A stretch of 64,000 bases of DNA from Martelella lutilitoris (GTDB lineage: Bacteria; Pseudomonadota; Alphaproteobacteria; Rhizobiales; Rhizobiaceae), in contig NZ_CP066786.1 in the NCBI RefSeq assembly GCF_016598595.1, positions 3,061,501-3,125,500 on the forward strand. The letters run 5' to 3'. Positions 41,779-50,810 of the stretch are shown one piece after another (positions within the stretch are counted from its first letter, which is position 1; each line of letters starts with the position of its first letter). The notes under the pieces were generated by a model. That model worked only from the letters and a program-made list of their open reading frames with translations. It did no database searches and had not been told where the DNA came from. The translations under genes and the position numbers were made by a program.

Positions 41779-42092
41779 GCGATTTCACCAATGACCACAT
41801 GATTCTCGTCATTTTCGGCGCGGCGGTCGCCACCTATCTGACGCGCATTGCCGGCTATGTCCTGCTCTCGGTGGTCTCGGACATTCCCCCGCGCGCCGAA
41901 GCGGCGCTCAATGCCATACCGGCAGCGGTGCTGACGACGCTGGTGGCGCCTGCATTTTATGCCGGCGGCTGGGAAGGCAAGCTTGCGATCGCGGCAGCCC
42001 TTCTGACGGGGCTGCGTTTCAAGTCGCCATTGCCGATGATCGCTGTCGGCTGGTCGGTGGTGATGGTCTGCCGCTATTTTATCATCGGCTAG
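41775..42092 (+). CDS. azlD: AzlD domain protein
   Basis: This 105-residue membrane protein with three to four helices pairs with AzlC to form a branched-chain amino acid exporter. It begins MSDFTNDHMILVIFG and includes the family segments TYLTRIAGY and RAEAALNAIPAAVLTTL. Its TAG stop is the first part of repeat copy B. Context and size make the assignment firm. Confidence 0.92.
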   Translation: MSDFTNDHMILVIFGAAVATYLTRIAGYVLLSVVSDIPPRAEAALNAIPAAVLTTLVAPAFYAGGWEGKLAIAAALLTGLRFKSPLPMIAVGWSVVMVCRYFIIG

Positions 42093-42174
42093 CACGTCGA
42101 CCCGAAAATCGGAATCGATTTTCGGGTCGATGCGTAAATTCAATAGGTTAGAGCGTCCTTTGTGCGTCCGAATG
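42089..42174 (-). repeat. CTAG-ended palindromic intergenic repeat, copy B
   Basis: Read on the minus strand this is a close copy of the element at 38745-38834. It has the same ends, lacks a CT dinucleotide in the middle and has a similar hairpin (42097-42109 with 42118-42130). One G:C pair of the stem in copy A is an A:T pair here, a compensated change. CTAG at 42089-42092 contains the azlD stop, and the other end supplies the last codons of the aminopeptidase P gene. Confidence 0.82.
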
Positions 42175-44010
42175 GACGCATGGGGCTCCAAGCGGCCGGG
42201 TCGCCGCTTCCAGCCAGGCCCGCTCCCAGTCGTCGGCAACGAGCGGCATCAGCTTCTCGCGCGTTTCGGCGTGGTAGGCGTCGAGCCAGTCACGCTCCTC
42301 CTCTGTCAGAAGTCCGGCCATGACGAGGCGCAGGTCGATCGGGCACCAGGTCAGCGTCTCGAAGGAGAGCATCGGGATCTCACCGCCCTCGACCGGCTCC
42401 GCCGCCTTCACCAGAAGCAGGTTTTCGATGCGGATACCGAATGCGCCGGGACGATAATAGCCGGGCTCGTTCGACAGGATCATGCCGGGCTTCAGTTCCG
42501 GGCTTCCAAGCCGCGAAAGCCGCTGCGGTCCCTCGTGAACGGAAAGATAGGAACCAACGCCGTGGCCCGTGCCATGGGCATAGTCGACGCCGGCCTTCCA
42601 CAGCGCGATGCGGGCCAGCGGATCGAGGTCCATGCCGCGCGTGCCTGCCGGAAAACGGGCCGCCGAAAGCGCGATCATGCCCTTCAGCACCAGCGTGAAG
42701 AACCTGCATTTCTCCTCGTCCACCGCCCCGATGGCAAGCGTGCGGGTGATATCGGTCGTGCCGTTCTGGTATTGCGCGCCGGAATCAACCAGATAAATCT
42801 CGCCGTCGCGAAGCACCCGGTCGGTCTCGGTGGTCACCCGGTAGTGAATGATCGCCGCGTTCGGCCCCGCGCCGGAGATCGTGTCGAAGGAAATGTCGCG
42901 CAGCGGGTTCTGCATGCGCTCGCCCACCGAAGCGCGCGCGGCCTCAAGTTTCGTCGCAGCCTCGATTTCGCTGACGGCTCCGGGGGCCTCTCCGTCAAGC
43001 CAGCTCAGGAAGGAAACCATCGCCGCGCCGTCCTGCAGATGCGCCGTGCGCGTGCCGGCCTGTTCGCCCTCATTCTTGATCGCACGGGCGGCGACAACCG
43101 GATCGGGCGCATCAATCACCGTGCCCCCCGCCTTCTCGATGAGTTCGACGCAGGCATAAGGCACGGCGGAACGGTCGAGCATGACCGCCTCGCCCGCAAG
43201 CGCCGCGAGACGGCCAGAAACGGCTTCGGGCGCTTCGAGCGCAGCAAGGTCATCGATATGCGCCCTGGCCTCGCCGGAAACCTTCTCGGGGGAGAGGAAC
43301 AGCACGGCGCTGCCGTCCGCCTTCACGATCGCGCGCGAGAGCGGTGCGGGCGTATGGGCGACATCATTGCCGCGAATGTTGAACAACCAGGCAACAGAGG
43401 TCGAATCAGCGATCAGCACCGCATCAGCCCGCTTGTCGCGCGCAGCTTTCGCGATGTCGTCCAGTTTCTCCTTCGCCGGCTTTCCGGCAAATTTCTGCGG
43501 CTGCACGGTCACCGGCGTTGCGGGCGGCGCGGGCCGTTCCTGCCAGATCCGGTCGATCGGGTTTTCGGGAAGCAGGACAAGCTCCCCGCCGATCTCGGCA
43601 AGCGCGGACTTCAGCCGCTCGACCTCGCTTGGCGTATGCAGCCACGGGTCGATGCCGAGCCGTATGCCTTCCGGTCTGTTTTCGGTGAGCCATGCAGCAG
43701 GCGGGCAGCCGACCAGATCGCCGCCGGCAATCAGCGCCGGGTCGGTCTGAATCTTCAGCTGCGAGGTGTAGCGGCCATCAACGAAGACAATCGCGGTCTC
43801 CGCCATCACCAGCGCCACCCCGGCGGACCCGGTAAAGCTGGTGAGGAAGGCGAGCCGTTCGGCGGACGGCGGCACATACTCGCCCTGGTATTCATCCGTG
43901 CGCGGCACGAGAAAGGCGTTGATGCCGAGGGAGGGAAACAGATCGCGCAGGGCCTTGATGCGCGGGGCGGCCTGCTCCGGGCGGGCGGAAACGTCAAAGG
44001 ACTGAAACAT
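42148..44010 (-). CDS. pepP: Xaa-Pro aminopeptidase (aminopeptidase P, M24 family)
   Basis: This 620-residue protein is the three-domain aminopeptidase P: two creatinase-type N-terminal domains and a C-terminal pita-bread domain. Metal ligands are seen in LVDSGAQYQNGTTDITRT, GTGHGVGSYLSVHEGP and NEPGYYRPGAFGIRIEN. It removes N-terminal residues preceding proline. The length is that of the large eukaryote-like form, which is common in alphaproteobacteria. The ATG at 44010 is preferred; a GTG four codons earlier lacks a ribosome site. Oddly, the last eight residues (HSDAQRTL) and the stop codon are encoded by repeat copy B, so the native C-terminus appears to have been replaced or extended. Confidence 0.93.
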   Translation of the reverse strand: MFQSFDVSARPEQAAPRIKALRDLFPSLGINAFLVPRTDEYQGEYVPPSAERLAFLTSFTGSAGVALVMAETAIVFVDGRYTSQLKIQTDPALIAGGDLVGCPPAAWLTENRPEGIRLGIDPWLHTPSEVERLKSALAEIGGELVLLPENPIDRIWQERPAPPATPVTVQPQKFAGKPAKEKLDDIAKAARDKRADAVLIADSTSVAWLFNIRGNDVAHTPAPLSRAIVKADGSAVLFLSPEKVSGEARAHIDDLAALEAPEAVSGRLAALAGEAVMLDRSAVPYACVELIEKAGGTVIDAPDPVVAARAIKNEGEQAGTRTAHLQDGAAMVSFLSWLDGEAPGAVSEIEAATKLEAARASVGERMQNPLRDISFDTISGAGPNAAIIHYRVTTETDRVLRDGEIYLVDSGAQYQNGTTDITRTLAIGAVDEEKCRFFTLVLKGMIALSAARFPAGTRGMDLDPLARIALWKAGVDYAHGTGHGVGSYLSVHEGPQRLSRLGSPELKPGMILSNEPGYYRPGAFGIRIENLLLVKAAEPVEGGEIPMLSFETLTWCPIDLRLVMAGLLTEEERDWLDAYHAETREKLMPLVADDWERAWLEAATRPLGAPCVHSDAQRTL

Positions 44011-44378
44011 GAAAATCACCAATCAATTCGATCGGCGCGACGATAGAGCGTTTGAAGCGGCATCACAACAATCCGCCGTGGCCGATCATCCCGGAGCGCG
44101 AAGGGTTCAAGGCCCGTACACAGGCATCGCTGCATAATATTCGTGCAGCATGACAGGTGTTTTGCCAGTTCCTGAAATATGCATGCGTTTTCTGCATGGC
44201 TCCCATTCGGCTTCCCACCTGCCAGACGGTGAAGCCAGGGTCTATATTCCAGACAGTTGATTGATGAAGGCTTCGCGCCGGCGGTGATCAAAGGGATCAG
44301 CGCTGATAGCCGCGAAGCGGAATGGACCGAGGGACGGAAAGCCGTCCGGCATGGTCTACAGGAAAAGGAGAACTGAAA
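44011..44378. other. Non-coding gap upstream of the DUF1127 gene
   Basis: I see no gene in these 368 bases. One inverted repeat, GCTGCA/TGCAGC at 44129-44134 and 44144-44149, flanks an A/T-rich centre. A TATATT stretch near 44240 could be a -10 element for the DUF1127 gene. The mRNA leader of that gene may be long. Confidence 0.4.
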
Positions 44379-44546
44379 ATGGGTTTCTTCCGTAGCGCTT
44401 ACAAGAACATTGCCAATGCCCGTCAGAGCCAGGCCAACCGTTTCGTCAATGCCGAACTGCTGAAGCTTGACGACGAATCCCTGAAGAAGCTGGGCAAGTC
44501 GCGCGACGAACTGCGCCGCAACGCCAACGGCTCTATGCTGTTTTAA
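44379..44546 (+). CDS. DUF1127 family small protein
   Basis: This 55-residue basic protein ends in a DUF1127-type helix pair (AELLKLDDESLKKLGKSRDE, then LRRNA). Small DUF1127 proteins are common in alphaproteobacteria, where some affect RNA turnover and phosphate or stress responses. The start at 44379 follows AAGGAG and gives a normal-sized product. A long leader and a strong terminator surround the gene, so it is a single-gene unit, as is usual for this family. Confidence 0.85.
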   Translation: MGFFRSAYKNIANARQSQANRFVNAELLKLDDESLKKLGKSRDELRRNANGSMLF

Positions 44547-44641
44547 TCGAGCAAGTTTCCGGCGCAGCAGATGCGTCGTGCAGACCCCGCAATCCGCTTG
44601 AGCGTCCTCCCCGCTCGCGGAGCGCCGCAGGTCAGCAAAAC

Positions 44642-44675
44642 AAGGGCCATGCCTCAGGGCATGGCCCTTTTCTTT
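44642..44675. terminator. Strong bidirectional intrinsic terminator
   Basis: AAGGGCCATGCC (44642-44653) and GGCATGGCCCTT (44658-44669) form a 12-bp stem with a TCAG tetraloop, followed by TTCTTTT. It lies between the DUF1127 gene and the convergent AidB-like gene and can serve both. Confidence 0.92.
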
Positions 44676-44686
44676 TGGCCGAAGCC

Positions 44687-46333
44687 TCAATCCATTTCCG
44701 GAAAAAGCAGCTCCACGACATAGCTCGCGTCAAACCGCGTATCGAGCATGCCGTAGGTGGAGCGCCAGCCCGCCGCCAGCCGGGTTTCAAGAAAGGCGTC
44801 GGCGATGCGGCCGGCGCCCAGCCGGTAGAGTTCGGCGGCCGCTGCCGCAAGCGCCAACTGCTCGATGAAGATACGGGCCGCGCTTTCATGGTTCTTGCAC
44901 AGCGCCATGGCGGCGCGCAGCAATTCGACGATCTTGGCGCCGGAGGCCCCGAGATCGCGCGCGATCACCTGAAAGACGGCCTCGAACAGGTCGCTGCCGT
45001 GCTCGACAACGCGCCTCAGATCGAGCGCCATCATGTTGCCGGCGCCATCGTTCATCGCAAGGCCCGGCGCATCGCGATAATGACGGGTGATCGGCCGGTC
45101 CTCGATGAAGCCGTTGCCGCCCATCACCTCCATCGCCTCGGCCACCACGGCGGGGGCGATCTTTGTGGTCCAGTATTTGGTCACCGGCGTCATCACCCGG
45201 GCGTAAGCCGCCTCCTCGGCGCTGTCGCGGGCACGATCGAAGCTCTCGGCAAGACGGAAGGAAAGCGCGCCTGCCGCCGCCACGTCGAGCGCAAGATCGG
45301 CAAGCACCCGCATCATCAGCGGCTGGCTCACCAGAGCCTTGCCGTGAACGCTGCGACCGCGCGCGGCATGAGTCGCCTCGGCAAGGGCGGCGCGCATCAG
45401 ACCCGAGGCCATCACGGCGCTGTCGAGCCGCATCAGGGTCAGCATGTCGAGAATGGTTCTCAAGCCGGTATCCGGCGCGCCGAGCAGAAAGCCGAAGGCA
45501 TCGGAAAACTCGATCTCGGCTGCGGCGTTCGAGCGCAGTCCGAGCTTGTCCTTCAGCCGCTGATAGCGCAGGGCGTTGGTGCGCCCCTCGTCCAGCAGGC
45601 GCGGAACCAGAAAGCAGCCCGGCTTGCCGTCGACATCGGCAAGCATGATGAAAGCATCGCTCATCGGCGCGGAGACGAACCACTTGTGGCCCGTGAGGCG
45701 ATAGACGCCTTCGCTGACACGCGCGGCCTTTGTGGTCAGCGCGCGCGTGTCGCTGCCGGCCTGCTTCTCGGTGATCGCCAGCCCGACGGTCGTCGCCGTT
45801 TTCTGCGCCTGCGGACGGTTGGTCGAATCATACTTGCGCGACAGGATTTTCGGCGCCCATTCCGCGCGCAATTGCGGCGTCGCCGCCAGAACCGCAAGCG
45901 AGGCGGAAGTGGCGGACAAGGGCTCCAGATGCCCGCATTCGAGCTGTGCCGTCAGGAACAGGCGGACGGCTCTCAGCTTGTGCGCCTTCGATTTCGAATC
46001 GGCATCGCGCGGCGGTTCCCAGAGCGAGGAATGCAGCCCCGACGACATGGAGCGGCGCAGAAGCGCGTGCCAGGCCGGATGGAAAGCGACCGTGTCCAGC
46101 CGCTCGCCGGCGGGACCGTGAGTCTTCAGTTGCGGCAGGCTGGTATTGGCCATCTGCGCCAGTTCCTGCGCTTCCGGCGAGGTCACGTAGCGTCCGATCG
46201 TGTCGAACTCGTCACGCAGCGGACGCGCCAGATTGCGCGTCAGATCGCCGAGAAGCGGATCGGAATGAAAGGCGTTGTACCCGCTCCACGGTTTCGGCTG
46301 GTTCAACGTCCTGAATACATCATTGTCGCTCAT
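44687..46333 (-). CDS. aidB: AidB-like acyl-CoA dehydrogenase family protein
   Basis: This 548-residue flavoprotein has the size and N-terminus of the AidB group (TLNQPKPWSGYNAF, then DPLLGDL), rather than of a metabolic acyl-CoA dehydrogenase of about 380 residues. Typical dehydrogenase segments follow: AITEKQAGSDTRALTTKA, LTGHKWFVSAPMSDAF and EVMGGNGFIED. In E. coli AidB is part of the adaptive response to alkylating agents and binds DNA. No ada or alkB gene is nearby, so the stress role is carried over from the family. It ends at a shared terminator. Confidence 0.88.
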   Translation of the reverse strand: MSDNDVFRTLNQPKPWSGYNAFHSDPLLGDLTRNLARPLRDEFDTIGRYVTSPEAQELAQMANTSLPQLKTHGPAGERLDTVAFHPAWHALLRRSMSSGLHSSLWEPPRDADSKSKAHKLRAVRLFLTAQLECGHLEPLSATSASLAVLAATPQLRAEWAPKILSRKYDSTNRPQAQKTATTVGLAITEKQAGSDTRALTTKAARVSEGVYRLTGHKWFVSAPMSDAFIMLADVDGKPGCFLVPRLLDEGRTNALRYQRLKDKLGLRSNAAAEIEFSDAFGFLLGAPDTGLRTILDMLTLMRLDSAVMASGLMRAALAEATHAARGRSVHGKALVSQPLMMRVLADLALDVAAAGALSFRLAESFDRARDSAEEAAYARVMTPVTKYWTTKIAPAVVAEAMEVMGGNGFIEDRPITRHYRDAPGLAMNDGAGNMMALDLRRVVEHGSDLFEAVFQVIARDLGASGAKIVELLRAAMALCKNHESAARIFIEQLALAAAAAELYRLGAGRIADAFLETRLAAGWRSTYGMLDTRFDASYVVELLFPEMD

Positions 46334-46482
46334 CGACGTTCACGCACTTCTATTTGAAGACAGATCGCAGAGTTGGCACGGTTCGATATAATCTGTCAAA
46401 GCTTGCGGCAAAGCCGGCGAGCCATTATAGACGCCAGGACTTCAAGCGATAGACCGCACGGCCTCATATGGAGGAAAGCTTC

Positions 46483-47424
46483 ATGGTCTTCTTTCCCCAC
46501 CGCCACCTGATCGGCATCAAGGGCCTTTCGCCCATTGATATCGGCACGCTTCTCGACAAGGCCGAAGAGGCCATAGCATTCAATCGTTCCCGCGAAAAGA
46601 AGAACAGCGTTCTGCGCGGGCTCACCCAGATCAACCTCTTCTTCGAAGCCTCCACCCGCACGCAGGCCTCGTTCGAGCTTGCCGGCAAACGCCTTGGTGC
46701 CGACGTGATGAACATGTCGGTCGGCAATTCATCGGTGAAAAAAGGCGAAACGCTGATCGACACGGCGATGACGCTGAATGCCATGCACCCGGATGTGCTG
46801 GTGATCCGACACGCCTCGGCGGGCGCTGCCGCGCTGCTTTCGCAAAAGGTCGCCTGCTCGGTCATCAATGCCGGCGACGGCGCGCATGAACACCCGACGC
46901 AGGCCCTGCTCGACGCGCTCACCATCCGCCAGGCCAAGGGGCGGCTCGACAATATCGTGGTCGCCATCTGCGGCGACATCCTGCATTCGCGCGTTGCCCG
47001 CTCCAACATCATCCTGCTCAACACGATGGGCGCGCGCGTGCGCGTCGTCGGACCGGCAACGCTTCTGCCCGCCGGGATCCGCGACATGAGCGTCGAGGTC
47101 TTCGACAATATGGAAGACGGGCTGAGGGACGCCGACGTGGTGATGATGCTGAGATTGCAGCGCGAGCGCATGTCCGGCGCCTTCGTGCCCTCGATCCGCG
47201 AATATTTCCGCTTCTGGGGGCTCGATGCCGAAAAGCTGAAGGCCGCCAAGGAAGACGCGCTGGTGATGCATCCCGGCCCAATGAACCGGGGCGTGGAAAT
47301 TGCCACCGACGTTGCCGACGGCCCGCAGAGCGTGATCGAGAAACAGGTGGAAATGGGCGTCGCCGTGCGCATGGCCGTGATGGAAACGCTGATGCTCTCG
47401 GACAATGGAGGAGCACGCGCATGA
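46483..47424 (+). CDS. pyrB: Aspartate carbamoyltransferase catalytic subunit
   Basis: This 313-residue enzyme condenses carbamoyl phosphate with aspartate, the second step of pyrimidine synthesis. The carbamoyl-phosphate motif STRTQASFE and the aspartate-side motifs ([21 protein letters not shown]) are intact. I chose the ATG at 46483 because GGAGGAA sits just before it; the ATG at 46468 lies at the edge of that same site. It overlaps the dihydroorotase-like gene by ATGA. No pyrI gene is seen, so regulation is not of the E. coli type. Confidence 0.95.
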   Translation: MVFFPHRHLIGIKGLSPIDIGTLLDKAEEAIAFNRSREKKNSVLRGLTQINLFFEASTRTQASFELAGKRLGADVMNMSVGNSSVKKGETLIDTAMTLNAMHPDVLVIRHASAGAAALLSQKVACSVINAGDGAHEHPTQALLDALTIRQAKGRLDNIVVAICGDILHSRVARSNIILLNTMGARVRVVGPATLLPAGIRDMSVEVFDNMEDGLRDADVVMMLRLQRERMSGAFVPSIREYFRFWGLDAEKLKAAKEDALVMHPGPMNRGVEIATDVADGPQSVIEKQVEMGVAVRMAVMETLMLSDNGGARA

Positions 47425-48710
47425 AACCGCTGGTTCTGAACAACGCCCGCATCATCGACCCATCCCGCGACCTTGACGAGGCCGGCACGATCATCGTCGA
47501 GGACGGCCGCATTGCCGCCGCTGGGCGCGACGCCGCCAACCAGGGCGCGCCGGACGGCGCGGACGTCGTCGATTGCCGCGGCCTTGTCGCCGCCCCCGGC
47601 CTCGTCGATGCCCATGTCTTCGTCGGAGAGCCCGGCGCCGAGCACACCGAGACCATCCATTCGGCAAGTCTTGCGGCGGCTGCCGGCGGCATCACCTCCT
47701 TCGTGATGATGCCCGACACCCACCCGCCGATCGATGATGTCGCGCTGCTGGAATTCGTGCTGAAGACCGCGCGCGACAATGCCGTGGTCAACATCTTTCC
47801 CGCGGCCGCGCTGACCAAGGGTCTTGCCGGCCTCGAGATGACGGAAGTGGGCCTGCTGAAGGGCGAAGGCGCGGTGGCCTTCACCAATGGCCGCTATTCG
47901 CTCTCCGACAACCGCGTTCTGCGCCGGGCGATGACCTATGCCCGCGCCTTCGACGCCGTGGTCTCGCTGGAGCCGCGCGACCGTTACCTCAGCGAGACCG
48001 GCGTGATGAACGAGGGGTTGTTCGCCAGCTGGCTCGGCCTTTCCGGCATTCCGCGCGAGGCCGAGATCATTCCGCTCGAACGCGACCTGCGGCTCGCCGC
48101 GCTCACCGGCGCGCGCTATCACGCAGCCCTGATCTCCGTGCCCGAATCAGTCGAGGCGATCCGCGTAGCGCGCGAGCGCGGGGCCTTTGTTTCCAGCGGC
48201 ATCTCGATCAACAATCTGACGCTGAATGAAAACGACATCGGCGAATACCGCACCTTCTTCAAGCTGACGCCGCCGCTGCGCCACGAGGAGGACCGGCTGC
48301 AGATGGTCGAGGCGCTGAAGAACGGCCTGATCGACATCATCGTCTCCTCGCATGATCCGCAGGATGTCGACACCAAGCGCCTGCCCTTCTCCGATGCCGA
48401 GGATGGCGCGATCGGGCTTGAGACCATGCTCTCCGCCGCGCTCCGCCTGCATCATTCCGGCGAGGTGCCGCTGATGCGGCTGATCGACGCGATGTCGACC
48501 CGGCCGGCAAAGGTGTTCGATCTGGATGCCGGCACGCTTCGGCCCGGCGCGCGGGCCGATATCACGCTGATCGATCCGGAAGAGCCGTGGATCGTCACGC
48601 CGGACCGGCTGGTCTCGCTTTCGAAGAACACCACGTTCGAGAATGCCCGTTTCTCCGGCCGCGCCGTCAGGACCTATGTCGCCGGAAAATGCGTCTACCA
48701 GGCCAGCTAG
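47421..48710 (+). CDS. pyrC: Dihydroorotase-like protein PyrC', predicted to lack catalytic activity
   Basis: The 429-residue protein has the class I dihydroorotase fold and ends in the usual [15 protein letters not shown] segment. However, the metal site is largely gone. The DxHxH motif reads Asp63-Ala-His65-Val-Phe67, and the bridging aspartate motif SDDG reads TNGR (155-158). The H-E-D motif reads VSLEP with Leu183 for His. YHxxHVS reads His234-Ala-Ala-Leu237, and DHAPH reads SHDPQ (310-314). Such inactive PyrC' proteins are known in Pseudomonas, where they are required to assemble the aspartate carbamoyltransferase dodecamer. The ATGA overlap with pyrB supports the same role here. A functional dihydroorotase must be encoded elsewhere. 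Confidence 0.88.
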   Translation: MKPLVLNNARIIDPSRDLDEAGTIIVEDGRIAAAGRDAANQGAPDGADVVDCRGLVAAPGLVDAHVFVGEPGAEHTETIHSASLAAAAGGITSFVMMPDTHPPIDDVALLEFVLKTARDNAVVNIFPAAALTKGLAGLEMTEVGLLKGEGAVAFTNGRYSLSDNRVLRRAMTYARAFDAVVSLEPRDRYLSETGVMNEGLFASWLGLSGIPREAEIIPLERDLRLAALTGARYHAALISVPESVEAIRVARERGAFVSSGISINNLTLNENDIGEYRTFFKLTPPLRHEEDRLQMVEALKNGLIDIIVSSHDPQDVDTKRLPFSDAEDGAIGLETMLSAALRLHHSGEVPLMRLIDAMSTRPAKVFDLDAGTLRPGARADITLIDPEEPWIVTPDRLVSLSKNTTFENARFSGRAVRTYVAGKCVYQAS

Positions 48711-48716
48711 GAGAGG

Positions 48717-49343
48717 ATGAGCATCGTGGGGGAACTGTTCGCTTTCGACCTGACACCCGTTGACGCGCTGATCGTGATCGCGATCGGCTATTTTCTGGGG
48801 TCCCTGCCCTTCGGCTATCTCATCACCCGCATGGCCGGCCTCGGCGACATCCGCAAGATGGGCTCCGGCAATATCGGCGCGACCAATGTTCTGCGCACCG
48901 GCAAGCGGCATCTCGCCGCCCTCACCTTGCTGCTCGACGCGCTGAAGGCAACCTTCGCCGTCATCATCTGCGCCAAGCTTTACGGAACGGATGCGGGACT
49001 TATCGCGGGCGCGGCGGCCTTTATCGGCCACCTCTTCCCGGTCTGGCTCGGCTTCAAGGGCGGCAAGGGCGTGGCGACCTATATCGGCGTGCTGCTCGGC
49101 ATCGCGCCCGCCGCCGTCCTGATCTTCGCCTTCGTCTGGCTGCTGGTCGCCCGGCTTTCGCGCTATTCCTCGCTGTCGGCGCTTGTCGCAACGCTTGTGA
49201 TTCCGGTTGCCTTGTGGATAATGGATCAACCGCAGGCTTCACTGGTCATGGCCGTCCTCACCATCATTTCCTGGTGGCGGCACAAGGCCAATATCGAACG
49301 CCTGATCTCGGGCAAGGAAAGCAGGATCGGAGACAAGGGGTGA
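48717..49343 (+). CDS. plsY: Acyl-phosphate:glycerol-3-phosphate acyltransferase
   Basis: This 208-residue membrane enzyme transfers the acyl chain from acyl phosphate to glycerol 3-phosphate, the first step of phospholipid synthesis. The three family motifs are present: GSLPFGYLIT, GSGNIGATNVLRT and GHLFPVWLGFKGGKGVAT. It follows pyrC' by six bases and starts with GAGAGG close upstream, so it is co-transcribed. The order pyrB-pyrC-plsY-dprA is shared by many alphaproteobacteria, without a clear functional reason. Confidence 0.95.
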   Translation: MSIVGELFAFDLTPVDALIVIAIGYFLGSLPFGYLITRMAGLGDIRKMGSGNIGATNVLRTGKRHLAALTLLLDALKATFAVIICAKLYGTDAGLIAGAAAFIGHLFPVWLGFKGGKGVATYIGVLLGIAPAAVLIFAFVWLLVARLSRYSSLSALVATLVIPVALWIMDQPQASLVMAVLTIISWWRHKANIERLISGKESRIGDKG

Positions 49344-49404
49344 CGGACAGTCTGGCTTCTCAAGGCGGCGCTTCGGCGCTGCGCCATAAAAGGGAAGCCG
49401 CCCG

Positions 49405-50529
49405 TTGAGCGCCTCCGGCATTTCGCTCTCCGAGAGCCAGCGCATCGCCTGGCTCAGGCTGATCAGAAGCGACAATGTCGGCCCGGCGACCTTTCGCGAA
49501 CTCATAAATCATTGCGGCAGCGCCGAAAAGGCGCTCGACATGCTGCCCGAATTGGCAAAGCGCGGGGGCGCCATGAAGCGCATCCGCGTTGCCAGCATTG
49601 CCGATGCCGAACGCGAGATGGAGATGGCCGCCCGCCATGACGGCCGCTTCGTCGCCATCGGCGAGCCCGACTATCCGCCGGCCCTGCGGGCGATCGACGG
49701 CGCGCCGCCGCTTCTGGCCATGTGCGGCAGCGGCGAGACCGCGAGGCGGCCGACGCTTGGCATCGTCGGGGCGCGCAACGCCTCCGTCGCCGGCGCCAAA
49801 TTCGCGGCCATGATTGCCGGCGCGGCGGCGGGCGCGGGCTACACGGTGGCCTCCGGCCTTGCCCGCGGCATTGACGCCGCCGCCCACCATTCAAGTCTGA
49901 AACACGGCACGCTTGCCGCCCTTGCCGGCGGCCTTGACCGGATCTATCCGCCGGAAAACGCAGAGCTCTACCGCAGGATCTGCACGGAGGGTGGCGTTGC
50001 CATCAGCGAAATGCCTTATGGCTGGGAGCCGCGCGCGCGGGACTTTCCCCGGCGCAACAGGCTGATCGCGGGTTCCGCGCTCGCCATCGTCGTCGTCGAG
50101 GCCGCCATGCGCTCCGGCTCGCTGATCACCGCGCGGCTGGCCAACGAGGCCGGCCGGCTGGTGCTTGCCGTTCCCGGCTCGCCACTCGATCCGCGCGCCC
50201 AGGGCAGCAATGGCCTGATCAAACAGGGCGCGATGATCGTCTGTTCGCCGGAGGACGTTCTGGAGGCGCTCGCGCCGCTGTCAAACCTTGATCTGCCATT
50301 TACCGGCAACGCCGGAGAGGAGCCCGAGCCGGAGGGCGAGGCTCCCTCCGAACCGGCCGAGGACGATCGTCAGCGCGTTGCCGAGGCGCTCGGCCCGAGC
50401 CCCTGCGAGATTGACGACCTGATCCGGTTTACGGGGGTGAATGCGGCCACCGTTCAATTGATCCTTCTGGAACTCGATCTCGCCGGCCGGCTGGTCCGCC
50501 ATCCCGGCGGACGGATATCTCTTGCGTGA
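49405..50529 (+). CDS. dprA: DNA processing protein DprA
   Basis: The 374-residue protein loads RecA onto incoming single-stranded DNA during natural transformation. The Rossmann-like core contains LGIVGARNASVAG, SGLARGIDAAAHHSSLKHGT and FPRRNRLIAG, all characteristic. A C-terminal winged-helix domain (about residues 310-374) follows an acidic linker. The best start is TTG at 49405, about ten bases after AGGGA. The gene is widespread in bacteria not known to be competent, so it does not by itself show transformability. Confidence 0.94.
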   Translation: MSASGISLSESQRIAWLRLIRSDNVGPATFRELINHCGSAEKALDMLPELAKRGGAMKRIRVASIADAEREMEMAARHDGRFVAIGEPDYPPALRAIDGAPPLLAMCGSGETARRPTLGIVGARNASVAGAKFAAMIAGAAAGAGYTVASGLARGIDAAAHHSSLKHGTLAALAGGLDRIYPPENAELYRRICTEGGVAISEMPYGWEPRARDFPRRNRLIAGSALAIVVVEAAMRSGSLITARLANEAGRLVLAVPGSPLDPRAQGSNGLIKQGAMIVCSPEDVLEALAPLSNLDLPFTGNAGEEPEPEGEAPSEPAEDDRQRVAEALGPSPCEIDDLIRFTGVNAATVQLILLELDLAGRLVRHPGGRISLA

Positions 50530-50597
50530 TCGGTTGTTCATCTCCGATCAAAAAGGTATCAACGCAACCACCCTGAATTGAAACTAATATCAGATTT

Positions 50598-50810
50598 CTA
50601 CTTTCCCCTTACCTTCGTGATCAGTTGGGACTGAACTTCACCCGCCTCAAGATAGGCCATGTCGATCAGGTAGCATAAAATTTCCGTCCCTTCCTTGTCA
50701 GAAAGGCGACGAAGCTGGCCAAGTATCTGCCTTATATATATAATTTCGTCTTCCGTCAGTCTTCTTTCATTATCGTTCCCGGAGATGTTCGCTGGCATGT
50801 ATTCACCCAT
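50598..50810 (-). CDS. Small hypothetical protein
   Basis: The frame from 50810 encodes about 70 residues, beginning MGEYMPANISGNDNERRLT. It contains a helical stretch EDEIIYIRQILGQLRRLSDK and ends KVRGK. No family is recognised. The surrounding bases are richer in A and T than the rest of the window, which suggests foreign or fast-evolving DNA. The start is uncertain; the methionine at 50798, preceded by GGTGA, is also possible. It is a plausible but unproven gene, on the strand opposite to dprA and topA. Confidence 0.5.
   Translation of the reverse strand: MGEYMPANISGNDNERRLTEDEIIYIRQILGQLRRLSDKEGTEILCYLIDMAYLEAGEVQSQLITKVRGK

Noticed and set aside
44129..44149. GCTGCA/TGCAGC inverted repeat as an intrinsic terminator of pepP or another gene
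   Set aside because: No T-run follows, the stem is short, and it lies upstream rather than downstream of the nearest genes.
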